64,000 nucleotides of DNA from Thermincola carboxydiphila (GTDB lineage: Bacteria; Bacillota; Thermincolia; Thermincolales; UBA2595), in NCBI GenBank assembly GCA_016841725.1, contig JAENYP010000007.1, forward strand, positions 120,577 to 184,576, written 5' to 3'. This document shows, one piece after another, positions 9,132 to 16,800 of the stretch; position 1 is the first letter of the stretch, and each line of letters begins with the position of its first letter. The position numbers were made by a program, and so were the translations under genes. The notes beneath the pieces are model-generated. The model was not told the DNA's origin. It searched no databases and saw only the letters and a program-made list of their open reading frames with translations.

Positions 9132-9161
9132 AGCCGAACCGCTATAAGAAAGGGTCCGGCT
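9132..9161 (-). terminator. Terminator of the split-Soret cytochrome gene
   Basis: On the minus strand, AGCCGGACC pairs with GGTTCGGCT (one G-U pair) and is followed by TTATTT. The stem pairs better in the minus-strand RNA than in the plus-strand RNA, matching the direction of the cytochrome gene that ends at 9203. Confidence 0.65.
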
Positions 9162-9202
9162 CTGTTTCAGCTCATTATTTCTATAATTGTTTTTTAAAAA
9201 GA

Positions 9203-10066
9203 TTACTGCGTCTTCGCCGGATGATCGTCAGCGACATCATGACACAGATTACAGTTCATTTTCCCCTGCTGGTTATCCAAAGTACTCTTCTCGCCCTGGT
9301 GACACTGCATACAGTGATTAAATTCCTCAGGAACCTTGTACAGAGGAACAACCTTGCCGCCAAGAGCCTGGTTCAGGAGTTCTGCTGCCCTGGCAGCCGT
9401 ATCACCGGTAACCTTGGCACAGCGATCTTTCTTTGCCTTTTCATTAATCCTTTGAATGGAGTCAGCAGCATTGGCCCACGTACTTACAGAAACGTGGCAG
9501 AGAGGTGATTTGGATATTGTTTGATGCTGTTTGGGAAAATGGGAATAAGCATCCATTTTATCGGACGGGAATGGAAACTCAGTGTACCATCCGATTAACT
9601 CGTTGCCCATTTGGGCATGTTTATCTGAAGCAAGACACATAACAGCCATACTGGTGTTTAAAGCACCACATAAAGTACCCCATGAATAAGCTCCACCAGC
9701 GCCGTATATGAACATTTCTATCGGAATATTATCCCACGGCCCCCCGGATGATTCTCTCAGAGTCAGAAGCAACGCTTCTGCGGCTCCGTAACCTCAGCCA
9801 TATTTAAAATAAGCTTCATATCCTCTCTTCCTTACCAGCTCAACATCCAATTTTTGATATTTCCATGGCACTTTACCACCGGAAGACAATGCAGTTGCAC
9901 CCGGTTCAGCCGAGCTACCGGCAGGTTTTTCCTTCGCCCCGCATCCCACCAGACCTGTGGCAGCGAGCACACCGGATGTCGCCAAAGCTCCAGCGCCTAT
10001 CAGAAATTTTCTCCTGCTCAGCAGGGAATTTTTTTCCTCTTCCAGATTATTTTTCTCTTTACTCAC
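9203..10066 (-). CDS. Split-Soret-type dihaem cytochrome c, C_GCAxxG_C_C family, with in-frame UGA (selenocysteine) and Tat lipoprotein signal
   Basis: Read through TGA at 9794-9796 (residue 91), the frame gives a 287-residue protein. The N-terminus has a twin-arginine motif, SRRKFLIGAG, and a lipobox, LVGC, so it is probably exported folded and lipidated. The region YFKYG-Sec-GYGAAEALLL followed by YGAGGAYSWGTLCGALNTS resembles split-Soret cytochrome c proteins, where this position is a cysteine. Two CXXCH haem sites lie near residues 252 (CMQCH) and 272 (CNLCH). Read as two separate genes it would be a signal without a body and a body without a signal, so readthrough is the economical reading. 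It starts at GTG 10066 behind AAGGAG. The function is electron transfer; the partner is unknown. Confidence 0.82.
9764..9780 (-). promoter_or_regulatory. Candidate SECIS hairpin of the split-Soret gene
   Basis: Thirteen bases after the UGA, the minus strand forms CAGAAGC-GTT-GCTTCTG, a perfect seven-pair stem with a GUU loop. Distance and size fit a bacterial SECIS and the loop contains GU, but it lacks the bulged U and the GGUCU loop seen in the other two selenoprotein genes here. Confidence 0.5.
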
Positions 10067-10124
10067 TGGTAATCTCCTTCCCTAATAACTTAAAAGACAA
10101 CTTTTTAAAAAAGGATGTAATTAT

Positions 10125-11231
10125 TTAGCTTTTACCTGCTTCTTTCCATAGGATTTCGGCCCTCTCAACTGATGTCTTAAAATCACCGCGCAGGTTAAGG
10201 AAATGCTCTTCTTCTACAGGCAAATCAAGCCAGTTGCCATAAACAACAAAGGAATCTTCATAAACCCGGACGTCCTTATAACCTAAGCTGCGGAGAGCAA
10301 GGAAGGAGAAGGCGGTCCGGCAGCCGCGGTGGCAATAAACAATAACTGTCTTATCCTTGGGAACATCCTTATAAAGTTCTGCAAATTTATCAACTGCAAG
10401 TACTCCGGCTTTTTTATCCATATTAATATCTACCGGATAGGAAATTCCTCCCGGAATCCTCCCGGCACGGGTGGTGCCAAATCCGATGCCATTATACTCA
10501 TCCTTACTGCGAACATCGATGAGGTAGTAATTGGGATCCTTTGTTGAAGCGATTTCTGCCATTTGATATGTGGAAACATACATATTGGGGTTAACAGCCT
10601 TAGCAGTAAAAGTAGCCGGTGACAGTTTCACGGGATCAGTTTCAACTGACTTGCCTGCTTTCTGCCACGCCTCGTAACCGCCGTTCATGTAGTGGAATGA
10701 TTTTGCCCCGTAATAAAGCGGAGACCCTTCGATAAATACATGATAATCATTGGCTTTTCCGTAGACAATCAAGTCCATGTCATTGCTGATTCCCATTTCA
10801 CTCATTAACTTGGCAAATTTTCCGGCAGGCAGGACACGGCCATCCATTGGGTGCTTGAGAACAGTAACGAGACCTTTGCCGCCAAAGTTAACAGCTCCCG
10901 GGATATGTCCCTTGGCATATTCTTCAGCAGAACGGGCATCAATAATTACCCACCCCGAAGCACCGGCCTTTGATTCAACAAAAGCAACATCCACAATGTC
11001 AGACGGGCCGATCTCATCAAGTGAAAAGGCTCCCAGGGGTTCGGTGCCGGTAGCCACTGTTTCCGGGCTCGCCGGATGAAGTTTTAGGGCTGCTACAGCA
11101 ACTGAAGTTTCCGTTTCACTGGCAGCAGGTACGTTATTCTGGGCGACATTGGAAGAACTGCACCCGGCGGCAGCTAGAAGAAGAATCATCACCAGGCTTA
11201 ATAAAAATGCCTTTTTTGATAAATAATGCAT
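10125..11231 (-). CDS. Tandem rhodanese-domain lipoprotein (sulfurtransferase)
   Basis: This 368-residue protein has a lipoprotein signal (LLLAAAGC, lipid Cys at 24) and two rhodanese domains, roughly residues 70-195 and 215-350. Only the second has the catalytic loop CHRGCRTA with Cys300; in the first the equivalent position reads VYGKAND and lacks cysteine, as in two-domain thiosulfate sulfurtransferases. It would transfer sulfane sulfur outside the membrane. It lies 58 bases downstream of the cytochrome start on the same strand but is transcribed towards that gene, so the two could share a transcript, suggesting a link between sulfur and electron flow. A Shine-Dalgarno AAAGGGG lies about 11 bases before ATG. 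Confidence 0.9.
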   Translation of the reverse strand: MHYLSKKAFLLSLVMILLLAAAGCSSSNVAQNNVPAASETETSVAVAALKLHPASPETVATGTEPLGAFSLDEIGPSDIVDVAFVESKAGASGWVIIDARSAEEYAKGHIPGAVNFGGKGLVTVLKHPMDGRVLPAGKFAKLMSEMGISNDMDLIVYGKANDYHVFIEGSPLYYGAKSFHYMNGGYEAWQKAGKSVETDPVKLSPATFTAKAVNPNMYVSTYQMAEIASTKDPNYYLIDVRSKDEYNGIGFGTTRAGRIPGGISYPVDINMDKKAGVLAVDKFAELYKDVPKDKTVIVYCHRGCRTAFSFLALRSLGYKDVRVYEDSFVVYGNWLDLPVEEEHFLNLRGDFKTSVERAEILWKEAGKS

Positions 11232-11537
11232 CTGATAATTTCCCCTTTCGTTTATGTTTTATATTTGCTCGTGGCATCAGCCGGCAGTGCTTGAGTTTTG
11301 CCTTGTTACTAATCCTCCTCTCCATTTTAAAATATGTTTTTCTTTTGGATACCGAAGCACTGCCTTATGGAAACAAATTAATTACTACAACCCCAAGTTG
11401 TCAGAATTGATTTAATTCTCAATACTTTTGGAAATAATTTACACTACTGCTTGTGCTAATTATAACATGCACCTACTAATTCTGGTAATAGGATTAAATT
11501 ATACCCATATCATGAATGATTATATCTAAAAACCGGC
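11232..11537. other. Upstream region of the rhodanese gene
   Basis: AT-rich, with no convincing gene. It includes the ribosome-binding site at 11245-11252 and presumably a promoter. A second purine-rich site at about 11310-11320 (minus strand) is not followed by a sensible frame. Confidence 0.4.
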
Positions 11538-11579
11538 AAAAAAAGATACAAGCTTCACAGCAAATGTGATGCCTGTATC
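11538..11579 (-). terminator. Strong minus-strand terminator
   Basis: A fifteen-base stem, GATACAAGCTTCACA (11545-11559) with TGTGATGCCTGTATC (11565-11579), has a GCAAA loop and, in the minus direction, runs into TTTTTTT (11544-11538). It backs up the nearer terminator at 11753-11773 and isolates the SelW/DUF2703 gene from the rhodanese gene. The stretch between the two terminators holds only a doubtful 31-codon frame ending at about 11670. Confidence 0.75.
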
Positions 11580-11752
11580 CACTCAAAATGTTTTTCCCGA
11601 AATTCAACGCTACCTCCTGCCACATATCATAGATTGCTGAAGTCAACCTTTTTTTCTATATTTTATTCCTGTGAATATAAATAAGGGCAGCGCCAATAAT
11701 GGCGATTAAACTTAACCGGTGTCTAACAGACGGCGTTTTTCTTCCCACATAT

Positions 11753-11773
11753 TAAAAACCCGCAAACTGCGGG
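11753..11773 (-). terminator. Terminator of the SelW-DUF2703 gene
   Basis: The stem CCCGC / GCGGG with loop AGTTT (minus strand) is followed by TTTTTAAT. It begins 13 bases after the stop codon at 11787. Confidence 0.75.
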
Positions 11774-11786
11774 CTATTTACTAACT

Positions 11787-12617
11787 TCAGCCAGAACTGT
11801 CATCATTAGAAGCTGCAGGGGTACCACAGCAATTATTTATCACCTGGATTATTCCGCTCTCCTCTTTCCTTCGCTTGGCTGCAAAGAATTTTTTCAGATT
11901 CTCAGGTATCTCCCCCAAGTGGCTGGTCTTTGCCATGCTTTCTTTTGGCCCACCGTAAACTTCCCTTAAAATGGCGTCAATAATCATGCCTTTCGGCGGA
12001 GCAGTATATTCCTTGCCCTGATATGTCCAAATCCGGCAGTCAACAGTGTCTCCACACAGATCACCGCAAGAATCACATAAGGCTTCTTTGACTTCCAACT
12101 GAATATCCTGTCCGTTTATGCGGATTGTCGGTGAACTGACAAATCTCAGCTCACGAGCCTGTTCTTCTGATTGCACATGTATTTTCCTGACATTCACATC
12201 AACACCGGTGGCCTTTAAAACCTGGGCCACTTCCGCAATGGCTTCATCAAGGTTAGATTCCGTTGACTGACACCAGTTACAGACACTCAGGTCAAGATAC
12301 ATGAATTCAATATTCACCTGTCTTCCGGGGCTCTCAGCAACCTCCCGTGCAGCTTCTTTCTTTTGAGCGCCAAACTGCCGGAGCGCCCGAAAAATCTCTT
12401 CTTCATTTGGAATCATGCTGCATTTACTCTGATTTGTATACATTACATTGCCATTTACAGAAACTTCGTAGATACCGTTATGACCTTCCCTTAATTTCGC
12501 AGGGATACCAAACTCCTTCTCTATAGCGGCCGCCAGACCGGAGGCCTTGGAAAGAAATCCTCATTCCACACAGTAAGTGATTTCAATGTTTAAATTCTTT
12601 TTAATATCAACAGACAT
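11787..12617 (-). CDS. Selenoprotein fusion: SelW/Rdx-like CXXU domain joined to a DUF2703 domain
   Basis: The real start is ATG 12617, behind GGAGGTG; the frame passes TGA at 12561-12563 (residue 19) and ends at 11787, giving 276 residues. Residues 1-80 form a SelW/Rdx-like thioredoxin-type domain with the redox motif YCVE-Sec and typical segments LAAAIEKEFGIPAKLREG and GIYEVSVNG. Residues ~100-230 match DUF2703 (FMYLDLSVCNWC, RFVSSPTIRINGQDIQLEVK, CDSCGDLCG, DCRIWTYQGKEY). The tail ends with a CC pair (INNCCGTP). I infer a thiol/selenol oxidoreductase or metal(loid)-thiol binding role. Annotated without UGA readthrough, it loses the whole N-terminal domain. It lies 36 bases after a DUF6951 gene on the same strand. 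Confidence 0.85.
12528..12546 (-). promoter_or_regulatory. SECIS element of the SelW-DUF2703 gene
   Basis: About 14 bases after the UGA, the minus strand forms GGCC-T-CC-GGTCT-GG-C-GGCC: two short stems separated by an internal U/C mismatch and capped by GGTCT (12539-12535). The loop and its closing CC/GG pairs are the same as in the fdhA element of this window, supporting decoding by the same SelB. Confidence 0.8.
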
Positions 12618-12653
12618 TATAATTACACCTCCAATAAAATCATTTTGTTTCAG

Positions 12654-13004
12654 TCAATCCTTATTGACGTTATTATACTGCTCTTTGGTCATTGAAATTA
12701 ATATGTCTTTAGGCAGGGCTAACTCAGACGCAACCTGTATTGCTTTAAAAATGCCTGCCGGTACTACACAACCGGCGCAGCATCCCCTAAGAACATTTCT
12801 TGCCTCAGACATAATTACGCCATCAAAACCCCGGGTTATTTCGTCTAGTCCTCTGACTTCCCTGACAGACTCCCCCAGTGCAATAATCTTATCACAGTTA
12901 CTTTCAATTTCAATCAAAGTCGGCTCTTTCACACCGGAACCACATGCTGTGACAGTAGTTTCAAAACCACAGATTCCTGCCTGAATATTAATACTTACTT
13001 TCAT
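12654..13004 (-). CDS. DUF6951-type small cysteine-rich protein
   Basis: This 116-residue protein contains AGICGFETTVTA near the N-terminus, IESNCDKIIALGESV in the middle and a double-cysteine RGCCAGCVVPAGIFKAIQVA later, a layout I associate with DUF6951 proteins of anaerobic Firmicutes. No enzymatic motif is evident; the cysteines could bind metal or a cluster. It has a GGGGAG site before ATG and precedes the SelW-DUF2703 gene by 36 bases, so the two are probably co-transcribed. A corrinoid protein remnant lies directly upstream. Confidence 0.7.
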   Translation of the reverse strand: MKVSINIQAGICGFETTVTACGSGVKEPTLIEIESNCDKIIALGESVREVRGLDEITRGFDGVIMSEARNVLRGCCAGCVVPAGIFKAIQVASELALPKDILISMTKEQYNNVNKD

Positions 13005-13050
13005 AGTTAAATCACTCCCCGTTTTGTCCTGAGTGTATATGCAGTACCAT

Positions 13051-13196
13051 TCAAGTCCCCACGGCAGCCAAACAAAGTTTCACCGCCTCCTCGGCCGTTA
13101 CTGCAAAAATATCCGCACCGGCCTCAGCCGCAAATTCAGGCGTTACCGCCCTGCTGTGCCTTTTCTTTCATCCCGCAGTATTGGAATTAAGCTGAC
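13051..13196 (-). pseudogene. Remnant of a corrinoid (B12-binding) protein gene, internally deleted
   Basis: Minus-strand codons from about 13153 to 13051 read AVTPEFAAEAGADIFAVTAE…CLAAVGT-stop, nearly the C-terminus of the intact corrinoid-like protein at 43398-44105 (AVTPEFVVEAGADIFAVTAE). Just upstream, in another frame (13190-13150), LIPILRDERKGTAGR matches LIPKLRDELKGAVRGR of the same protein. The ~90 residues between these pieces, including the cobalamin-binding motif, are missing. The nucleotide identity to 43420-43512 is also obvious by eye. It is a dead copy. Confidence 0.8.
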
Positions 13197-13309
13197 ATAT
13201 AATTACCTCTTTTCAATGATTATATTAGTAATTTATAATATTATTATAATGGATAGTATGTTAGCGGTCAATCAAATTTTTTGTATAAAAGGCTGTTGAG
13301 AAAGAAAAT

Positions 13310-13340
13310 CCGGCAGCCAGACTTCAAGTCTGGCTGCCGG
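13310..13340 (-). terminator. Large hairpin, minus-strand terminator
   Basis: CCGGCAGCCAGACTT and AAGTCTGGCTGCCGG form an almost perfect 15-pair stem. In the minus direction it is followed by ATTTTCTTTC. It may end transcription coming through the IS remnant and the SLH gene. The 160 bases to its right (13341-13500) hold no convincing gene. Confidence 0.6.
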
Positions 13341-13513
13341 GAAATTCAAGAGCTTCCAACTCCTTTATTTTATTGTAGCGGCCTCGCGGCAGGCTTAGCC
13401 TCAGTTTCACATTTTATCAGAACCCCGGCTAAGAAGATTAATACCAGTAAAGCTATACCATTCCGTTTATCTCAAATTCCATTAAATAGCTTCCCACCTT
13501 TATAAAGCGCTCT

Positions 13514-13615
13514 GAGTGAACTTCCCCCACCTATACTTCATGTAGAGGATGGGGGCTTCCGGCTAGCTCAGAATGCATGTCTCATTGGCATCTCGGTTTC
13601 AAGACGCCTCACCTG
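13514..13615 (-). repeat. IS200/IS605-type right end, copy A
   Basis: This ~100-base block recurs at 52676-52773. It contains a hairpin CTTCCCCCACC…GGATGGGGGCTTCC close to a GTTCAC-type end (minus sense), as at the right ends of IS200/IS605 elements, where the 3' part of the TnpB guide RNA also lies. In copy A the hairpin is intact. The block includes the last codons of the tnpB remnant. Confidence 0.65.
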
Positions 13616-13866
13616 GATACTTATGTTCCGTCAGAGATATTTTCCGGAACTCCCCATATTTGTATTTGGTTAAGATATTTTTTACTCCATGAATATCCCT
13701 GTGTTCCTGATTTCCGCACAGACAGCTGTAATTTCTGGAGGAGGTTCTTTTCCTTCTCCCACAAACGGGACACGTTTGTGTTGTGGAAAGTTATGACCGG
13801 CTGCTTGATACTGCCGAGGCGGATGTTCTCCTTGCTATCGTCAAATAGCGCGTGTTGGATAATCAA
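13599..13866 (-). pseudogene. C-terminal fragment of a TnpB (IS605 OrfB) transposon-associated nuclease
   Basis: In the minus strand, codons from about 13780 to 13599 read [19 protein letters not shown], then [17 protein letters not shown] and a C-terminus [12 protein letters not shown]. This is the zinc-ribbon plus third RuvC motif (HRD) of TnpB. A second frame upstream (13866-13790) reads [11 protein letters not shown], which looks like the preceding part, implying a frameshift. The N-terminal two thirds are absent. The fragment overlaps the last codons of the large SLH protein gene. Confidence 0.75.
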
Positions 13867-16800
13867 GTGAAATTACAACATTCCTGATGAGGCCCTTTAA
13901 GACTGCCGCAACATCAGCACGAGTGGCTGAGCCTTTTGGATTAAAGCCGTTGCCTGGTGTACCTTTGATAATACCGGCCTCCTGTACCATCTCTACCGCA
14001 TCTTTCGCCCATAGGCTGATGGTGCTGCTATCGGAAAAGACCACTGCTTCATTCTCTTTGTTCAGCTCCAGTCCGGTATACCCGGCAAATTTGCTGATTA
14101 CAAGCGCCATCTGTTCACGGGTAATTTCATCATCAGGGCCAAAATTTCCATTGCCATAGCCCTTGATAAGCCCGGCTTCTGCTGCCCACCCAACATAGGG
14201 AGCGTACCATGCATCAGCCGCCACATCAGTGAAATTTGAATCGGTGGAAATACCGGTTCTAACTCCCAGCAGTCTTCCCAGTACTGTCACAAACATTCCC
14301 CTTGTCATACTCATATCAGGTGAGAATTTACCCGGTGCCGTTCCATTAAACAACTCCCTGGCAGAAACAAACAGAATGTCATTTTCCCCCCAATGATCCT
14401 GAATATCGTCAAACTCCCCGGAGTTATATTTAAACCAATAAGTCTTACCTTCCTGTGCAATCCACTTCACCTGTTCATTAGTTACAGCTGACAGACCCAC
14501 TACAACCTCCGCCCCATTCTCTGTGTAATAAGGCAGCAGAGTATTCACGTTTGCCGCAGCACCGGTATTTATTTTCAGCTTGGCCACGTCAACCACCATC
14601 TGATTAGCATCTGCAGTTACACTTGATATGATTTCAGAACTGCCTGGTCTGTGCCGGTAAGCTATGGAATAGGTGGAAAAACGGTCAGCCTCGAAACGAA
14701 GCCTTGTCCCATTGTCTAAAACTTCAGCAGGTAAGACATCTATAATACCATCATGTTCACGGATAATCTGATAAATGTACCTGCCCTGCAGTTCCCCGGG
14801 AAGGTCAATGATAATGACAACCGGCTGCTGTGTGGCTGTGACGGCTTCGGTATCTGTTATGGGTGAACCCCCTGCAACTGTGGTTGTAACAACCTTTTCC
14901 AAAGTAACATTCAGGAACCGCAAAGCAGTTCCGGGCACAGCCTGTTGGATTTCCCCGGCATGCGGGACTTCAGTTTTCTCTTTCGGCTCAATAACCAGTT
15001 TAAGTGTTACATCAACTGTGGTATCGGGCTGCTGTGCCGTTTCAATTTCTTCACTTAGATCCACTGAATTGAGTAAATTGCTTTCATCTGCAGCTGCATT
15101 GATGCCGCCGCTGGTCTCTACCAGAGCCGTGTAACTGGAATTGAGAATTATTAAGGTGAACTGATTATCTCCTGCGCCGCCAAGTGAAATTGTTACGACT
15201 GCTTCACTTGCGTTCCGGGGGATAAGTACGTCAATATACTTTCGGTCTCCGGAAAGCACGGCTGTGCCTTCTGTGGTGGATACGTTAATCAATTGCGGAC
15301 TGGCGCTCATTATCGGAGTGACTTTCAGCTTCACATAATAATCTGTGCCATTTTCACTATAACCTGCCTTGGCTATGATGTTATGCTGTTTTACCGCCTG
15401 CTTATCAGTCACAGCAGAAAGGGTTTGACTGGTTTCCTCCGCATTTGGATCAGCCTTTGAAATCAATTCCACTGAGTAGCCAAGAACAACAATTTCACTG
15501 TCGTAAATAACAGGTTCGGCAGCAGTCTTGAAGCCCCATGTTCCTTCCCCGCCAAAGGCAGCCATTTCATTTCCGGCACGGTCAGTGACGAAGCCCTCAT
15601 CTATCGCAACATAATATTCAGTACCTTTTGCCAGCATTTCGGGCAAGGTTACACTGACAGTTTTGTTCTCATTGGACAGTTTAACGCGGTTGTTGCTGCT
15701 ATGGACATCCATCACCTTTTCTTTGGAACGCTTATTGTAAACGGTAAAATAACCGTTTCCCTTGACAAGCGGCTTATCTGCCATGAAGCTAACCATCGGG
15801 GTGAGACTTTGAGCTGCTGCTCCATTTGCCGGAGTAAGCCCGCTTATGATTGGCCGTGTATTGTCACAGTTAAAGGTATAAGTAACACCGCCGCTAGTGT
15901 TTCCTGCTGCGTCTATGGTGCGCAGCTGAATGGTATTGGGGCCGCCTAACACTGAAATCACGTTGTTTTGGGAAACCTCCGTCCACTCGTTAACATTGTC
16001 AGCCGTATTAATGCTGTTGTTTAACGTGTACTCTGCTTTAACCGGGCTCTGCCTGCTGTCTGTTTCGGTAACAGGGACAACAATATAATTAAAGCCCTGA
16101 TAGTAGGCATTATTAACTACCTCTGCCCCTTCAAACATAAGTATTGGATTGTCAGCCGGATTATCTGTATCTACTTTGATATAGCGCTTCTCAAGGTCAG
16201 CAGAATTACCTGCGCGGTCGGCAGCCGTAACGGTAATTTCATATTTTCCGGAGGCATTAAACACAACATCGTGAGCTTTGGAGACAGTGCCGGTGGTGTC
16301 ACTGATATTGGCAAAGGTATGAGACAGGTCGGTCATAATCTCATCATATGCCGTGTCATCCCAGCGTTTTACAGTTATACTCATCTCATCCAGTGAGGAA
16401 CTAACCTCGCCATTTACAGAATCGTTGCTGTCTACAGTAACAATTTGAACCCCTTGCAGCCATGTATTGCTGCCGGCATCACTGACACCCGCACCGCTGA
16501 AGGTGATAACCGGTGGATGGTTCTCCATATTTATTGCATAGACAGCCCTGTTTTCGTCAGCTATGGCATTCCCGGCAATGTCTGCCACACTGATGACAAG
16601 GTCTCCTGAAATATCAGGTGCAAGGTCAAAGGCCGCTGTTCCGCTTCCATCTACAGTTACCGTATTTATTGTGCCATCAATAGAGTAAGTGACTGAGGCT
16701 GGGCCGGAAACTATATCGGAAACCTTTACAGTGATGCGGATGGGTTTGTTAAAAAAGGGGCCGCCCAGGTTAAAGTCTGCCGGCTCACCGGTTGTACCGT

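Noticed and set aside
11595..11700. 31-codon minus-strand frame between two terminators, ending in a hydrophobic stretch
   Set aside because: GTG start overlaps a terminator T-run and no ribosome site is present; composition alone is not enough.
13281..13505. Plus-strand 74-residue frame across the large hairpin
   Set aside because: It runs through a terminator hairpin, starts without a ribosome site and has no recognisable motif.
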